Shown: piece after piece, positions 36,601 through 49,554 of the stretch
How the letters are laid out: each line of letters opens with the position of its first letter
Position numbering within the stretch: the stretch's first letter is position 1
NCBI RefSeq assembly: GCF_019097595.1
Contig: NC_080734.1
Coordinates: forward strand, 15,425,892 to 15,489,891
Reading direction: 5' to 3'
Origin: Hemibagrus wyckioides
Lineage: Eukaryota > Chordata > Actinopteri > Siluriformes > Bagridae
DNA length: 64,000 nt
Program-made: the position numbers and the translations under genes
The notes under the pieces: generated by a model
What the model saw: the letters and a program-made list of their open reading frames with translations, nothing else
Database searches by the model: none
Told to the model about the DNA's origin: nothing

Positions 36601-39600
36601 TGTCTATTATTGCAAAATATATTAATGCAAGAATAAATTGATTGATTATGGAAAACGACTGTGGACAATCTGTAATATTTGTTCCTGACATGATGTAAGG
36701 CAGTGATGTTGATTTAATCTTGTTATTGTAGAAACAGCAGCCATTTTGAAGCCCGAAGGCTCATTGTGGCCAGGTCCTCTTCAAGTGACTCTGGAAATTC
36801 AAGACCAGCAGGGAGTCTCGTGTCCAGACAAGCAAGTGCTTAAGGTGGATGTATGCACATGTGATAAATCAGCAACATGTACCTCTGCTAAGAAGGGCTC
36901 GAAACTTGGCAGTGCCGGACTTGGTTTGCTTTTCCTGGGACTCCTCTTGCTATTACGTGAGCATAATTTTTATGTCTGTTAAATTAGCTACATCAAGCAT
37001 ATGAAGTTTGAAATGATTTCTTAATGATATCCCTCCAACGTCTTTAATAAGACACGTTGCAAAAATAGACAGATTATGAATGTTTGGCCTCTTTATCAAG
37101 GAAATCCTTTAGGAAAAGTATGGGCATTAATATTTATACCCAAGGTTATAACGATGCATTCTCAAGGACAGAAATGGCTTCAAGCTAATATTAATTTACT
37201 GTGTCTATGATAACCAGTAGACCTTCTTACAAGAAAATAAAAGAGTGTTAAAGAAGCCTGCATCAGCACTCAATCTCTGTAATGATACACCCTGTAGAAC
37301 AAAAAACTAAGCAGTAGGTAACTATGTTTTAGCATAGAGTGATCAATCCGCCTGTCTTTACAGTTATTCCACTCCTACTGCTGCTCTGTCAGTGCGGCGC
37401 AGCCGGCATGAGCGGAGCCTTCGCCGACATACCTTTTGACACGAAAGAGCATCTGATTTCCTACCATACAGAAGGACAGGGAGAAGACCGGGTAAGAGAG
37501 ATAACTCAGATTCTCGTTCAAACTTTCGGTTGTTCTGGTAGATTCTATTAAAATCAGTTAAATACCACAATCCCTAAACGACTGACGTTTTTTAATATTA
37601 ATTAAGGAGCTGTTTTATGAAAATCTTACAGTATGTTGACACACTATATACTCTATAGGTTTGTTGATAGTTTTATTAAAAATAAATTGTTATCATTTAT
37701 CCTAGACTGATAATGATGTGATTAACGGAGTGGTTAAAATCCACCTGCAGTACAAAACTTTCATGTAACCTCTGTTGTTCCAATCATTTTTATTCTGACT
37801 TTGACAGGATGTGCCCTTAATCCTGACTGAAACTGATGGTGCTGGAAAAATGAGCATGAATGGTGGCGGTGGGACCATGAAGGGAGGTTTTGGAACAGGA
37901 GGTTTTGGATCTGGTGGCTACAGGATGAACGGCGGAGGTCACTTCTATAATCATATGGAGATGTCTTCTATGGATCAAGCGATGAGCAGACAGTTTGGGA
38001 TGAGGGATGGGTTTTCCACAATGGACAGTGGAATGGCTATTGGCGAAGACTTCTTGGATAATTACTACTCAAATGTAAGTGGAAACATATTTGAAAGCAC
38101 ACACAAAAAAACAGAAATTGATCTCACACACCGTATAAGCACTAGTACCAGTGCTGCAGGGGCAAAGCACTACATAAATTTGCCTCTTTTATAATAGAGT
38201 AGAGTAGAAAAGTCTGAAACTGTATGTATTCTTTAGTCTTCATTATTTGAGAAAATCAAATGCAATTTTGTAAATTATGTTTCACAAATCATTTTCTATT
38301 CTGTACACAGAGGTACAGACTAATCAAGAATATTACAACAAGGTCATTAAGACATTATTACAACTGTTGTGAATGTGTAACAAGAAGTATATCCATAATT
38401 GGTCAGCAACCATCAAGCTCGTTGGTGTTAATAGTGGCTTTAGTCTGTGCTTGTAGTCTGATACAGTTTTATATGCAGTAAAGCAGGTCAATTCTTGTAA
38501 GGCATCATATGAGGTTAAGAGCTTTAACATGCCTATTTGTCTGTTGCAGAAAAGTCATCATCTTTATCACGAAAGCGAAGACAATTTGGTGCCATTTGGG
38601 TTTGAGGGCAAGGGCTCACCTGCTGGTTCTGTAGGGTGCTGCAGCATCTTGGGAGAGGATGAAGATTTGGGGTTCCTTAATAACTTGGGGCCAAAGTTCA
38701 CTACTCTAGCTGAGATATGTGGAGGTACAAAGTTCACAGAGGTTGCTCCCAGACTTCCACCTCCTCCAAAACCCATCGTGGATCACTCTGAATCAATTTC
38801 CATGCACACCAACACTGTCAACCCAGTCAATGTTGCAACAAACTCGCACATGGAGGAAAATGTGCTAATCAGAAACACCCAAGTAGTGTCTGATGTGCAG
38901 CCGGTCCAAACCCTGATGGTGCAGCAGCAGCCAATGTACTACATGGTGGAGCCGCAGGTCTCTAACACTATGCTATTGGCCGAGAGACCCGCCATGGGAC
39001 TGACCCAGGGGATGTATGTGCTGAACAGCGCTCCAGTGACCGAAAGAGTCCTGGTCCAGGGTGCTATGCCAGCGCAAGCCACAATTGCTGGAGGCGACAG
39101 AATGGTGTTGTTGGAAACGCATGGAGGATCCACCACCGCACAGACCACAGGCCTGCTCCAGTCAGCTCATCTGTCTGGATCGCAGCTGTTGCTGGTTGAT
39201 ACAGGTGCACAAGGCGGTCAGGTCCTCCAAGGCACACTGCAGAGAGGGGGCATCGCTGGCTCTCAGGGCTTAATGTTGGTGGATGGTCAAGGAACGCTGC
39301 AGAGAGGGGGCATCTCTGGCTCTCAGGGCTTAATGTTGGTGGATGGTCAAGGAACGCTGCAGAGAGGGGGCATCTCTGGCTCTCAGGGCTTAATGTTGGT
39401 GGAAGGTCAAGGAACGCTGCAGAGAGGGGGCATCTCTGGCTCTCAGGGCATACTGGTGATGGAAGGGCAAGGAGCGCCCACAGTTCACGGATCCCTCCAA
39501 AAAAGTGTTCCTGTAGCCGGAGTTTCTCAGAGTATGGTGCATGTTGTGGAGAGGCAGGGAGGGACTTCAGGAATCACCCAAGGATCTCTGCAGGGAGGGG

Positions 39601-39722
39601 TAAAATCCACTGCCATGTCCCAGAGTGGGACTATAGGATTAAACACAAGCACTATACATGGACTTCCCAGCTCAAGGAAGGTTGTCGTCCAAGAGAAGAA
39701 GGTTGTGAAAACCAACCTGTAA
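30130..39722 (+). CDS. dsg2: Desmoglein (desmoglein-2-like, dsgA), 1174 aa, 14 exons
   Basis: Desmosomal cadherin. Exons: 30130-30183, 32616-32744, 32844-33005, 33089-33230, 33322-33485, 33647-33781, 33943-34128, 34274-34668, 34873-35015, 35967-36188, 36732-36956, 37364-37491, 37808-38074, 38550-39722 (3525 nt, frame kept throughout). Residues 1-18 are the signal peptide; a very short propeptide ends in RNKR at 38, so the mature chain starts EW, with the strand-swap Trp at position 2. Four cadherin repeats follow ([19 protein letters not shown], linker [16 protein letters not shown]). Repeat 3 carries a 21-glycine insert. A transmembrane run ([10 protein letters not shown] then [12 protein letters not shown]) spans exons 11-12. 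The Gly/Met-rich exon 13 and [17 protein letters not shown] of exon 14 form the anchor and plakoglobin-binding segment. A repeat-unit tail with [12 protein letters not shown], found only in desmogleins, ends the protein. Exon 4 uses a GC donor. Which fish dsg2 paralogue this is cannot be settled here. Confidence 0.93.
30593..30626. repeat. (CA)n microsatellite in dsgA intron 1
   Basis: About 17 CA units, roughly 410 bases into the 2.4-kb first intron. Confidence 0.95.
31663..31993. mobile_element. Small non-autonomous Tc1-like element in dsgA intron 1
   Basis: The left end reads gtcgaaaagtcttagacc and the right end reads ggtctcagacttttttgacc, an inverted pair around about 330 bases. No transposase frame remains. 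Confidence 0.7.
33231..33232 (+). other. GC splice donor of dsgA exon 4
   Basis: The boundary reads CCTGTAG|GCAAGT. The next exon (33322) starts GTACAACTGT after TTAG. Only a cut after G33230 keeps the frame (P-V-G-T-T-V), and the equivalent junction in dsgB is G|GTACAT at the same phase. The flanking bases fit the strong consensus known for GC-AG introns. Confidence 0.85.
34376..34438 (+). repeat. In-frame (GGA)n tract coding 21 glycines in dsgA cadherin repeat 3
   Basis: Twenty-one consecutive glycine codons, eighteen GGA and three GGT, inside exon 8. They fall between [11 protein letters not shown] and [13 protein letters not shown], just before the last strand of cadherin repeat 3. The three GGT interruptions partly stabilise the array. 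Length variation between individuals is likely. Confidence 0.95.
35107..35450. mobile_element. Possible non-autonomous element in a dsgA intron
   Basis: The start (tgtaaaagtctgagagcact, then gagaaaatgct) resembles the left end of the element at 31663-31993. The right end is not clear, so the boundary and even the identity are tentative. Confidence 0.35.
36290..36532 (+). repeat. SINE/LINE 3' fragment with (GGAT)n tail in a dsgA intron
   Basis: Contains ggtttcctcccacagtccaa, taaattgcccataggagtga, ctgcgataggctggtgacct, gctgggataggctccagcag and a gacaatggatggatggg tail. This dispersed fish repeat also occurs truncated at 17622-17692 and diverged at 23240-23465. It sits between exons 10 and 11. 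Confidence 0.8.
39231..39470 (+). repeat. 60-bp coding minisatellite, four units, in the dsgA tail
   Basis: Four head-to-tail 60-base units in exon 14, each encoding a 20-residue block of the type [20 protein letters not shown]. Units 1-3 are nearly identical in DNA; unit 4 diverges in its second half (GILVMEGQ). They lie in the desmoglein-specific repeat-unit region after the plakoglobin-binding segment. The near identity points to recent expansion or gene conversion. Confidence 0.95.
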
Positions 39723-40965
39723 CGATGGATACGCTTTCCTAACACTGAACACAACACCAGGAGCCTGAGGTAATGTCCTCAATGCTTTAATTTGGAAAAA
39801 ACACAAGCATTTTCATACTCAGAGGCTCTTAAATTCATTAATGCATACACTGTATACCAATTTACCTGAGTACTGGGTCATTGTTGTGTTTTCTTTTCTT
39901 AAATTTAAAGCTCTTTTTTTTGGGTTACTGTGTTTTTGTGTGGTATTACTAAGCTTCTCTATGCTATTAAATTTTATATCAGAGGTAACACTACTTAAAG
40001 GTTACACACTATGCAAAGTCAGTGTTTCAATCTATATATACATATAAGAAAAAGAAAAAATAGTTTTATCATTTTGTATTGTCAGAGCATATTTCAGGAA
40101 AAAAAAAACTTGCACATTTATAGGAAAGAAAATAGACAAAAAAAAAAAAACATGCTGGGAGGAGTTCATCTTGCTTGAAGGTTTCTTTTACTGATATCCA
40201 AGCCCTTTAAAGAAAAACCCTTAAAATAAGAAAGAGAAAAAGCAAAAGACTGGTGATCAGTCCACGGTATGAAAAATGCGTACTAGGTTTGAAGTGTTTT
40301 CCAAAAAAAAAATGGTACATTTGCTCAAAATTTTAAGAACTGTAAATAAATAAATTAAGGCACCTAACACACTTTCTTTAAAATGTTTTTACTGATATAT
40401 ATACAAAAAAAAAACAATTGCAGGTTTTGCATTAATGCAAGCATTCACGAATTACGGAGACAAGGGCTTAACTACTCTAAATCTACGAAATACTCACAGT
40501 CGCATTTCTAACAGAAAGGAACGGTGAGGTTACATTACTGTGACCTTACGCTTTTCATAAGCATCAATCATATCGATTTAGCTCCTCTAACCTTGCATAA
40601 TGTTAGTTTGATGTGTCATGTTCTTTATATCAGAATGTAAAGAGACTTTTGAATCGTAAAATGCTTGTAGTTTTGTATCTTCCCTTTTCTGCTACGAACT
40701 ATGGGGGAGTCACAAGTCTTTCTTTTCTACTGGGTTCGACTTTGTAACGTTTTCATAAGAGATGAAGTGATATCGGGAACTGGATTAATATTTGGACATG
40801 CACATGTAATGTTCTCTTGAGCTGACATAGTAGTTGCTGTTATATGTTTTAAGGGAACTGTATCTCAAAAATGGGACTTTTTGTTATTTTTGTATGTTAA
40901 GATTTTCAAGATTTGCATCAGCAATATGAATGTGCTTGGAAATAAACTGCCATTTAGTATCGAAG
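39723..40965 (+). other. dsgA 3' untranslated region with AATAAA at 40941-40946
   Basis: AT-rich sequence follows the TAA stop. A canonical AATAAA at 40941-40946 would give a 1.2-kb untranslated region. A second candidate lies at 41050-41055. Which is used cannot be told from the sequence. Confidence 0.55.
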
Positions 40966-41265
40966 AGACGGCTTTAGGTTTGATATGTGGGTTTTAAACT
41001 GGAACCACTTGGATTTCGAACTTGGATCTCATTTATTGCCTATTAATACAATAAACAATGTTTTGAGAAATATTTGTTATTTTGGTGTCTTATTTAATAT
41101 CATTATCGTAAACCTTTTGCACAATCAAAAACAAGCTCGCAATATAGTTCTGGACTATAAATTATTCATTGTTTGTGTGATATAATTGTTTTGGTTGCTG
41201 TGTTGCACAATGGATGTTGTGAGAGTAAGTCGTTTAAGCTATAATTCAAATTGACACCTCTTTCT

Positions 41266-41505
41266 GTCATTCACACACACACACACACACACACACAAAT
41301 ACTTTCATATGAGTGAAAGGACTCATACTTCTGATTCACAATATTTCTCTCTCTCTCACACACACACACACAATCATACTCTCAAACACACACACACACA
41401 CACACACCCTTACATATGAGTGAAAGGAATCATACTTTTTATACACAATGTCTCTCTCTCTCTCACACACACACACACACCCATACACACAGTCATACTC
41501 TCAAA
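41266..41505. repeat. Cluster of (CA)n/(CT)n microsatellites with an internal duplication
   Basis: Two similar blocks each contain catatgagtgaaaggactcatac-like sequence followed by ctctctctcacacacaca, suggesting that a roughly 120-base simple-repeat segment was duplicated (41290-41400 and 41410-41505). Confidence 0.8.
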
Positions 41506-41667
41506 CACACACAATGTTGAACCATTTCAGTATCAACATCATTATCTTTTTCACATGAGCTATCAATTACACCAACAATGTTATGAGAGTGAGTCAAAGG
41601 TTTGATAATAGAGGCAGTTAAAGAAGTAATTCATCTCATATACACTGTCATACTCTCACTCTGTTAT

Positions 41668-41699
<32 letters not shown>

Positions 41700-43420
41700 T
41701 ATCATACTCTTTAACACACACTATCAATCCCTCTCATACATTACCATACAACTCTCTCACACACACTATCATACCTCCTCATACACAATATCAAAAACAC
41801 TCTCTCACACATACTATCAAATTCTCTCACCCCCCCCGATACACACCATATTCTTTCATATACACTCATACATATATGTTGTGTATGACATGTATGTTGT
41901 TTGTTAAATGTTCTCTATATATAAAGGTGGACTTGACAGTACCATACTCTCCCACACATACTGTCTCACACTATCAAACCCTCAATCAGACACACACATG
42001 CACACACACACACAATTATATTTTCTCATACTGTCAAACGCACTTAAACATTATCAAACCCTCAATCACACAAACATGCTTTCAAACTTTTTCACACACA
42101 TTTGGTGTTCCACCAAAAAAGGTAATCGTGTTTTTGTGGATCTTATCAGCAGTTCTCAGAACATTAGGTCGTACAAAGTACATGATCCCCTTCTGATATA
42201 AATATAACATGGGGAAGGCCGATACTTCTTTTCTTCCCTCCCTAATTTCCCAAAAACACAGTCATGTAATTTAAAGTCTCTTACAAATATCACAATTTGC
42301 TCGGCTCATCTGTGGATCCCAAACCGGAGCTGCTAAATCCCAGCTCCGACAGACGGCTTCCCAACCCCTTTTCCTGACAACAAGCAGAACAAATACGGCT
42401 CCAGACAACTGATCCAGTGACAAAATAGTCAGAATGCTAACATCTGCTAGGGATGATTATTTCCGAAATGATCGAGGGATGATACTAAAACAAATCTTTT
42501 AATGGCTCACTACACATTAGCCAAATTAGTCTCCAAGAATCCGGTTCGAGAAGCTTCCAGGAACGGAAGTTTTGCACATTTTTAAACTGGATTATGAGAA
42601 AGATAAACAGATAGAACGATACAGCCGGCAGCTATATGAAGCAGATGCATGTTTCCTGTGCTGCATCTGTGACAGTGGCCTTTTTGTCAGCAGCAAGCGA
42701 TGGAAACAAAACAGAGCAGATGAAAGGGTTAGAGACAAAGCTTTTTATTCTGTAATGGGACCGGATAATGAGAACTGCGTGACTGACAGTTTTCACAGGG
42801 GGAGAGACAGGGAAAGAGGGAGAGTTGACTGAAATACTTGCAGAGAGGCTTTTCAAAACAATAAACATCTGATGCTGATCAGGAGCATAACAGCTAGTCG
42901 GGATCTCGTTCTGTTTCGATGCCTTCCGCAAAACAAAACAGAGGTGAAATCACAGGTGGCATTAGATGATTTTACTGGTAAGAAAATGAATCAGTCAGGC
43001 CACAGGCAATGGGTAGAGTAGCGGGTGTCGAACATTTCAGCTGCTGCTTTTAACATTCTGGTGGGAAAACATAAGACTGGTGACTAATAGAGAAACATGT
43101 TGTAAGAGCTGAACTGAATTTGAGCAAAGTTTGGCAAGTTCTGTTTTGTGCGTGATCAGACATGCCACTTCAGCATTGCAAAAGATATCGAGATGCTTCC
43201 TCCACACAAAGGACTAGTCTAGGATTCTGTAGGCATTTTAAACACAACACCTCATCCATCCCTAATGGGAAAATAAAGCATTCACTTACTTGGATTTGGT
43301 ATAATACTATAGCCAAATATAGCAAAAGATGATTTAGTCTGGTCTTGAGAATGCTCCTTCAGTGTAATTTGATGAGCAGTTATTTTTTTATAGCTGAGAG
43401 CAGTGAAGACGATTATTTAG

Positions 43421-43862
43421 TACAGTGGTACCTCAGTGTTCGACCTTAATCTGTTCCAAAAGTCTGGTCGAATACTGAATTATTTTTCCCTATAGGAAAT
43501 AATGTAAAACCAATTGATCTGTTTCAACGCAATGGTTGATCTCACAACTTTCCTCTTGGCAACATTGATGCCTGATTTCCCCTTTTTCGCAGACATGGCT
43601 ACTGAAATTATACCACAATTGATGGCGTGGAGCTTTCAGAACAGATGACCTGCGTAAACCGCTTCATCTCTATTGTCTACGCTACGTTACGCCGCATGGA
43701 AAGCGCGTGCGGTCAAAATAGCTCTTTTCAGGTCGGGTCGTACACCGGTCGAGTCGTACACCGAAAACACTTTCATACACCGAGGTCAAATTGACTCGGA
43801 AATTCCAATCAAATACCGCAAATTCGAACACAGGTGTGGTCGAGGACCGAGGTACCACTGTA
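43421..43862. mobile_element. Palindrome-ended non-autonomous DNA element, about 440 bp
   Basis: The left end is tacagtggtacctcagtgtt and the right end is gaccgaggtaccactgta, inverted repeats flanked by TA. Inner inverted matches (ttcgacc / gtcgag) extend the pairing. No transposase is present. A mariner-type MITE is likely. Confidence 0.8.
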
Positions 43863-44062
43863 TATAACTTACACTTTTTTTTGCCCTGGATTTACTTGAT
43901 ACTGTGTTTACATTTCTATATTTGGTTTAGTAGATGTTATGTATTATTATATGTGTGTCACATCCACGATATGTTATGGATTCAGTTTCTCCACAGCTCA
44001 TAGTCTGCTACAAGCATGGCCACACCAGGCTCATCAGAAATCTGGTGATCTTAAATGTGGCA

Positions 44063-44090
44063 GTGTGTGTGTGTGTGTGTGTGTGTGTCG
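44063..44090. repeat. (GT)n microsatellite
   Basis: About 14 GT units. Confidence 0.9.
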
Positions 44091-47000
44091 GGTTGTGTAG
44101 TCCTGGTTGGTCATGTTTGTATGCGAATATAGATTCTGGGAATTATAGTGAGACGTTGCACTTGAAGACTGTATTGAGAATGTTAATGAATGAGCAAGTT
44201 CATTTTAATGAACTCTAATGAACTCTAATAAACTTTAACGATCTCCTCAATAGGTAATACTGAATGCCAAGTCACCAATTCTCCAGAGATGTTTTTTTCA
44301 GCGCTTCAGAAGTTGATATACTAGTTTACTAGGCAGTTAAACATTTTTCACATGTGATTCATGCATGTTTATCACGTACCTGCCACGTTCTCCTAAACAT
44401 AATGGTTTATTTAGGGGAATTACGTTGCTGTTATTTAGAAACTTTGTCTTTCCTGGATGCGCTTTGTAAAAGTTGTGCCCTGCCTAGTGCAGTACTTTTG
44501 TTTTCGTCGATATTGACAGCAAGGAGTACTTTACTTGTTTAGCTTTATGTGTACAGGGTTGGTCAGAGCACAAATCTAGATGTCCAACCTCCAACCTGTT
44601 TCTGTACAGAACTTGCAGCGATGTCCCCAACACTGCTTTTGTTTTCTAATTCACTTTCAGCATTTCTTATGTGGTCTCCTGATTCTACAGGGAAAAAGGA
44701 TGTGTCTCTGCAGAGGGGATAACCCCTAGCCAGCGCCACTTCATTTAAGTTCATGATCCAACAGAAATGTGCGTGTCACAAGTGAACAGTTGGGGTCATG
44801 ATTATAATACACATTTTGGTCGGGATTTGTGAGGCAAATTAGGTATGGCCATTTTGCATCGTAGGCAAATGAAGCCCTACTTTATAAATATCTAGTGCAG
44901 CCATGAAACTCTACCCTTGCACTAAATGGTTCTCCTGATACCATCTACATAACCCTTTATTATCCTGACTAAACTCCCAGGCTTGGTCTCAGCATGTGGG
45001 AAGTGATTATCCTCCTTATCCTCCTCTTCCCCAGTACCACCAGCTTAGTTCTGCTACAGGGGGGGTCCTCCTGCCTTACCTTGCATCAGCAACATGTTCT
45101 TAATATCTCTGTTTGTGCAGGTTCAACAGGCAAGTCTCTCTGAGCAGCAGTAGCAGCAGAGCAGATCTAATCCTGTCAAAACCAAACCTACCTACATTCC
45201 ATTCCCATCAATAAAAGCTCATTAAATTCACTCGATGAGTTGTCATGGATGAAATTAGTTTTGTAGCAAATGGGAAGGAGTAAGAAGCAGGAAAAATGGT
45301 TTCATGTCAATCGATGAAAGGGTATTTGAGGTCCAGGTTCTGTCTCTCCTTCTACAATGTCAGTAATGTTTTGGAAAGTAACAGTGTTTTTTGCAGGCTC
45401 TAACAACTCAGCCGAATCCCCCCAGGTATCTGTTACTGTTAATGTGTTCATGAAAATTAAACTAGTGACACATCTGTTTATGCTGTATGCTGAGTACTTA
45501 TTATTCCACAATAATCATAAGTTTTATACACACATACACAGATATAGAGGAAGACTCCATCACAGTCAATCTTGTCGTGTCAATCTTCTCCACAGTATAA
45601 CTCCCCCAGGTTTGGGCATTGTCCACAGCCTCTCCTGGCACCACTGAAAACGATGTTTGGCACTGGCACAAGTGACCAGTGATTTGGCTTTAGCAGCTCA
45701 ACCATAAATTTTCACCCTGTAGAGATCCTGATGAACAGTTTTGGAGTTGAGGTGCACATTTAAGTCTGCAGTGTGCTGTACAGCTGTGGTTTTATGTTTT
45801 TGGATACAATATGGGTTTATTACACGGACTAACTGAATCACTAAGGCATGAGAAAAAAGTTCACTTGGACCCACAATGTTTGGTCAAATACAGGAACAAA
45901 TGAATCAGGATAGCCAATACATAGCCAAAATACACAAATATACAAATGATACACATTTACTGTTAATAATGAGCCACATTTGAATAATTGCTAATTGTTG
46001 ATTAAAACAAACTATTTTGTTGTTTAAAGAGACGCTGAATGGAAGTTCAAGGATGCGTGGTTTACACGATCAACCGAAGAATCGTGACCCGACAAAAGTA
46101 CAGAGCAAATCACTCTTTATTCTTTAACACATTTACATAAAGTAGTGTTTATCATGTAATGTCCATAACTCTAAGTTTTCGTATTTTCTGTTGCAAGAAC
46201 ACAAAATGGCGTACGTGTGTATATGTGTGCTGGTTTTTACCTGTCTGTGTAGCTTGTGTAAGTCGTTTCGTTTATGTGCATGCTTTGCATTGCTCTCCTC
46301 TTTGTGTCTATGTACTCATCATTACGCTTAAGGGCAGCAATGGTTGTTCTTAAGACAAGGCACAGACTTGTTTTTAAAGACTTAAAAACTCATGGCCATA
46401 AACTCATAGTTATCTTAAAGTACATTATTTAGAAATAATATGAACTAATAGTCAAACTAATAGGAAAGTTATAGCTGAGTAAGTAAGAAATACAAGTCTG
46501 GACCCACTAATATGACATCCATCTTGTAAGAACAGAGGAAAAAAATAGCCGAAGTAATGCATTCAGGCTTTAGGCGTTCAGGTAAACCTTTGCTCTTTAA
46601 AATGTGGTCATGCTTGCAATATCATTGTTATTATTTTACCTTATGCTGATTTCATGCTTTAATGCACCTCATTTTACTTTACCACATAAACAACTGATAG
46701 CAGATTTTTATCTCTGTTTGCTTTCATTTGGTTTCCATTCAGTGGAAAGTCATTATCTGAATACTTGATATCGAAAGCTTTTCACACCCATTCACATCTT
46801 TTCATTAAACATCAAAACATGGAAAATACAAAATCAATGACTATTTTCTGGATAACACAACTACACTGACTTGGAATATTATTCAACTGTTCTATAACTG
46901 TGTATACACAAGAAAGGGTTTGCACAAGCAGAGACAAGATTAACCAGCAGGAAGTACATGTAGGTCCATAATCATAAACCCCAATAGCGGAAAAACAAAC

Positions 47001-47707
47001 GACAAACAGATACAGCTGAGAAGGGACCTGAGCAGAGTTGGAAAAGTTGTGAAACAATCTTTGTGAGACGTTGTGAGACAAGATGAAAACTTAAAACCCT
47101 GCTCTCCAAGTCAGGGACTGTTTAGCAAGTTTGACCAGTACAGTACACGCTAAGTATTGATGGATGAACACTGGATACACCTTAGTGTATACTGTAAGAT
47201 AGTAAGTAACATTTGGAAAGGTAAGAATGAATTTTGCCTTAAAAAAACACATACAGGGAAAGAATTATGTTCAATTTCATTATAAAAGAAGTGGGTGAAA
47301 GGCTCAGACAAGAGCAAAATAATAAAGAAATACTTTAATAACCCATCCCTTTTTCTAACTAATCAAACCAGATCAAAAAATATAGAAAATTATCTTCCCT
47401 GACTACCTCACCAATCTGAACAAAGGCATAGAAAATAACAACAAAAGTAAATGACATTTATGTACATATATTACAAACAACCTAGTCCAAATCATTATAA
47501 AACTAATATCAAACACAAAGCAAAAACTATACCAAGAAAAACAATACGAAAAATGTGAAAAGAAAACACAAAAGAGGGGCACAAGCATTCTTTCTTCTGG
47601 GGAGTGAGGGTGGAAATCTTATAAAGGTCTTCTGAAAAATGCAGCACTAATCAGAAGCAGGTAACAATCAGGATACTAGTCCAACTAGGACCTGCCACCT
47701 CTGTAAT

Positions 47708-47709
47708 AC

Positions 47710-47742
<33 letters not shown>
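47708..47742. repeat. (CA)n microsatellite
   Basis: About 17 CA units. Confidence 0.9.
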
Positions 47743-47744
<2 letters not shown>

Positions 47745-49482
47745 CAAAACAATTTGGATTGTAACTACATATAATGTAATCATTTTTCACTGATCTTTTA
47801 CACTGGTCAGCATTTTATTTATCTTATGCTTCTGAATGGTACAGTAAATACATCAGTGTAATCTTTACACAGAGATAGTGAATGATTACTAGGAAATGGA
47901 ATAAAAGTTGTTTTCAATTCCATGAAGCAAATTTGTAAAAAAAAAAAAAAAATCTGTATCTGACCCTGTCATGGCTTACAGCTGCAGTTTATTGCACAAA
48001 ATGGGTGTGGAGAGTTTAAAATAGTTCAGACAGGCATTGGTGTGGGTTTCTTTTAAAGGGTTTAATGAATACAGACACTTGTGATATTCAGAATGCATGA
48101 AAGAGCTTACGTAACCTGCTCTTTTATTTATACTTGATTTAAAGAGTATTCTGATTTCATTATGCTGGCTTAAAATGTTTCAAAAGCAACTGCAAACCAT
48201 ATAGCACTTATATATAGGCACTTTTTTTAAAAGAGCCGGCTAAACTGATCATCCAGATGTGAACATCCATAATGGCAGTTCTATAGTTTGTGGGAGATCT
48301 GCCTGTAAGATCTTTGTAAGACTTCAAATCAGAGAAGCGTAACAGATTTCAAGGCCACGCTAAACTATCTTCATTTTTAATTTCGATTTACTTTAACAAT
48401 CTGTCTTTGAATATGTTTACATTTGAAAATACTGAACTATTGCGTCTCATTTTCTTCTGTTGCTTGGGATTAACCTCGCCCTACATTTGGGTGTGGTTGT
48501 TAAAGCAAGTCATTGCAGGAGGGGTGGGAAATGCCTACAGGGCTTCTGCCGGGCCGAGGAGCTTTCGGGAGGTGGAGCAGGAGAAGCAGGTGGAGCTGCA
48601 CGTCTAAATACAGTACACAGTTTAGGGCATTAAAGCGACATTGTCAAGTGCAACATTCTCTCCAAAGGTTAACGTGTATAACGAGATACGTGGCCCTGGG
48701 TACAGTCCATATGCTAAATGTGTGAATCGGTGTTTGTGATGTGTGAAATGTGGTTATGATCATCACTTCCACAAACTGATACTATGATATGCCTATTTTT
48801 GTGTCATTCATATCTTCTAATGTAGCTGTAGCTGAATATTCTATTCATATAGTCTATTCATGCTCCGGTATGTAATCGTGTCTAAGACGTGAAACTTGCA
48901 AGAGATAAACGATAGTTAAAAGTAGATTTGTTTCTGAATTATTGACCACAAATTTCATGGTTATGACTTATGCTTAAATTATTTGTACAGTTATAGCGCG
49001 TTGTAAAGTGCTTCATATTTAATCCGTCAATATGACCTCCAAATAAACAAGGCTGTAAAATGATGAAAGCAAAGTCATCCAGGATTGAGTCACTGAGTCT
49101 CGGCACTTAGGAGGCAGTTCTAGCTAAAGTAGAAGATATAAAAAATAATAAAATTAATTGTGGGCCAGATTAAGTATGTGCCAGGATTGGATCATTAGAC
49201 ATTTATTATCAGGGATTCCAGTACCAATGGAACCGTAATGCTGCAGGAAAATATGCAGTCTGGGTTCTGACAAGTCACCATTGAAGTAATAAACTGGTAT
49301 GTTTTCATAAACAATTTTATGAACATGAAGCTTTTAGTATTCACAAAGCACAGACTAGCAATCACACATACATCAAATTTGCTGCCTCCAACTCATTAGG
49401 ATGCTTTTTTTTTGAGTTTATCTCCTCATGGTGTAAGGTTCTATGCTTGATAGAGTAGACTTTGGACAGATTTTTTAACCTT

Positions 49483-49486
<4 letters not shown>

Positions 49487-49546
<60 letters not shown>
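49487..49546. repeat. (TA)n microsatellite
   Basis: About 30 uninterrupted TA units. Confidence 0.95.

Positions 49547-49554
<8 letters not shown>

Noticed and set aside
41266..41910. Regularly spaced short repeats, considered as a CRISPR-like array
   Set aside because: These are CA/CT microsatellites in a vertebrate genome; there are no unique spacers between identical repeats.
42572..42931. Opposed open frames of 86-99 codons
   Set aside because: No domain, no splice context, and low complexity near the end of the plus-strand frame.
48407..48725. GC-richer segment with overlapping short frames, considered as an isolated exon
   Set aside because: No recognisable protein motif and no paired splice sites; most likely chance.
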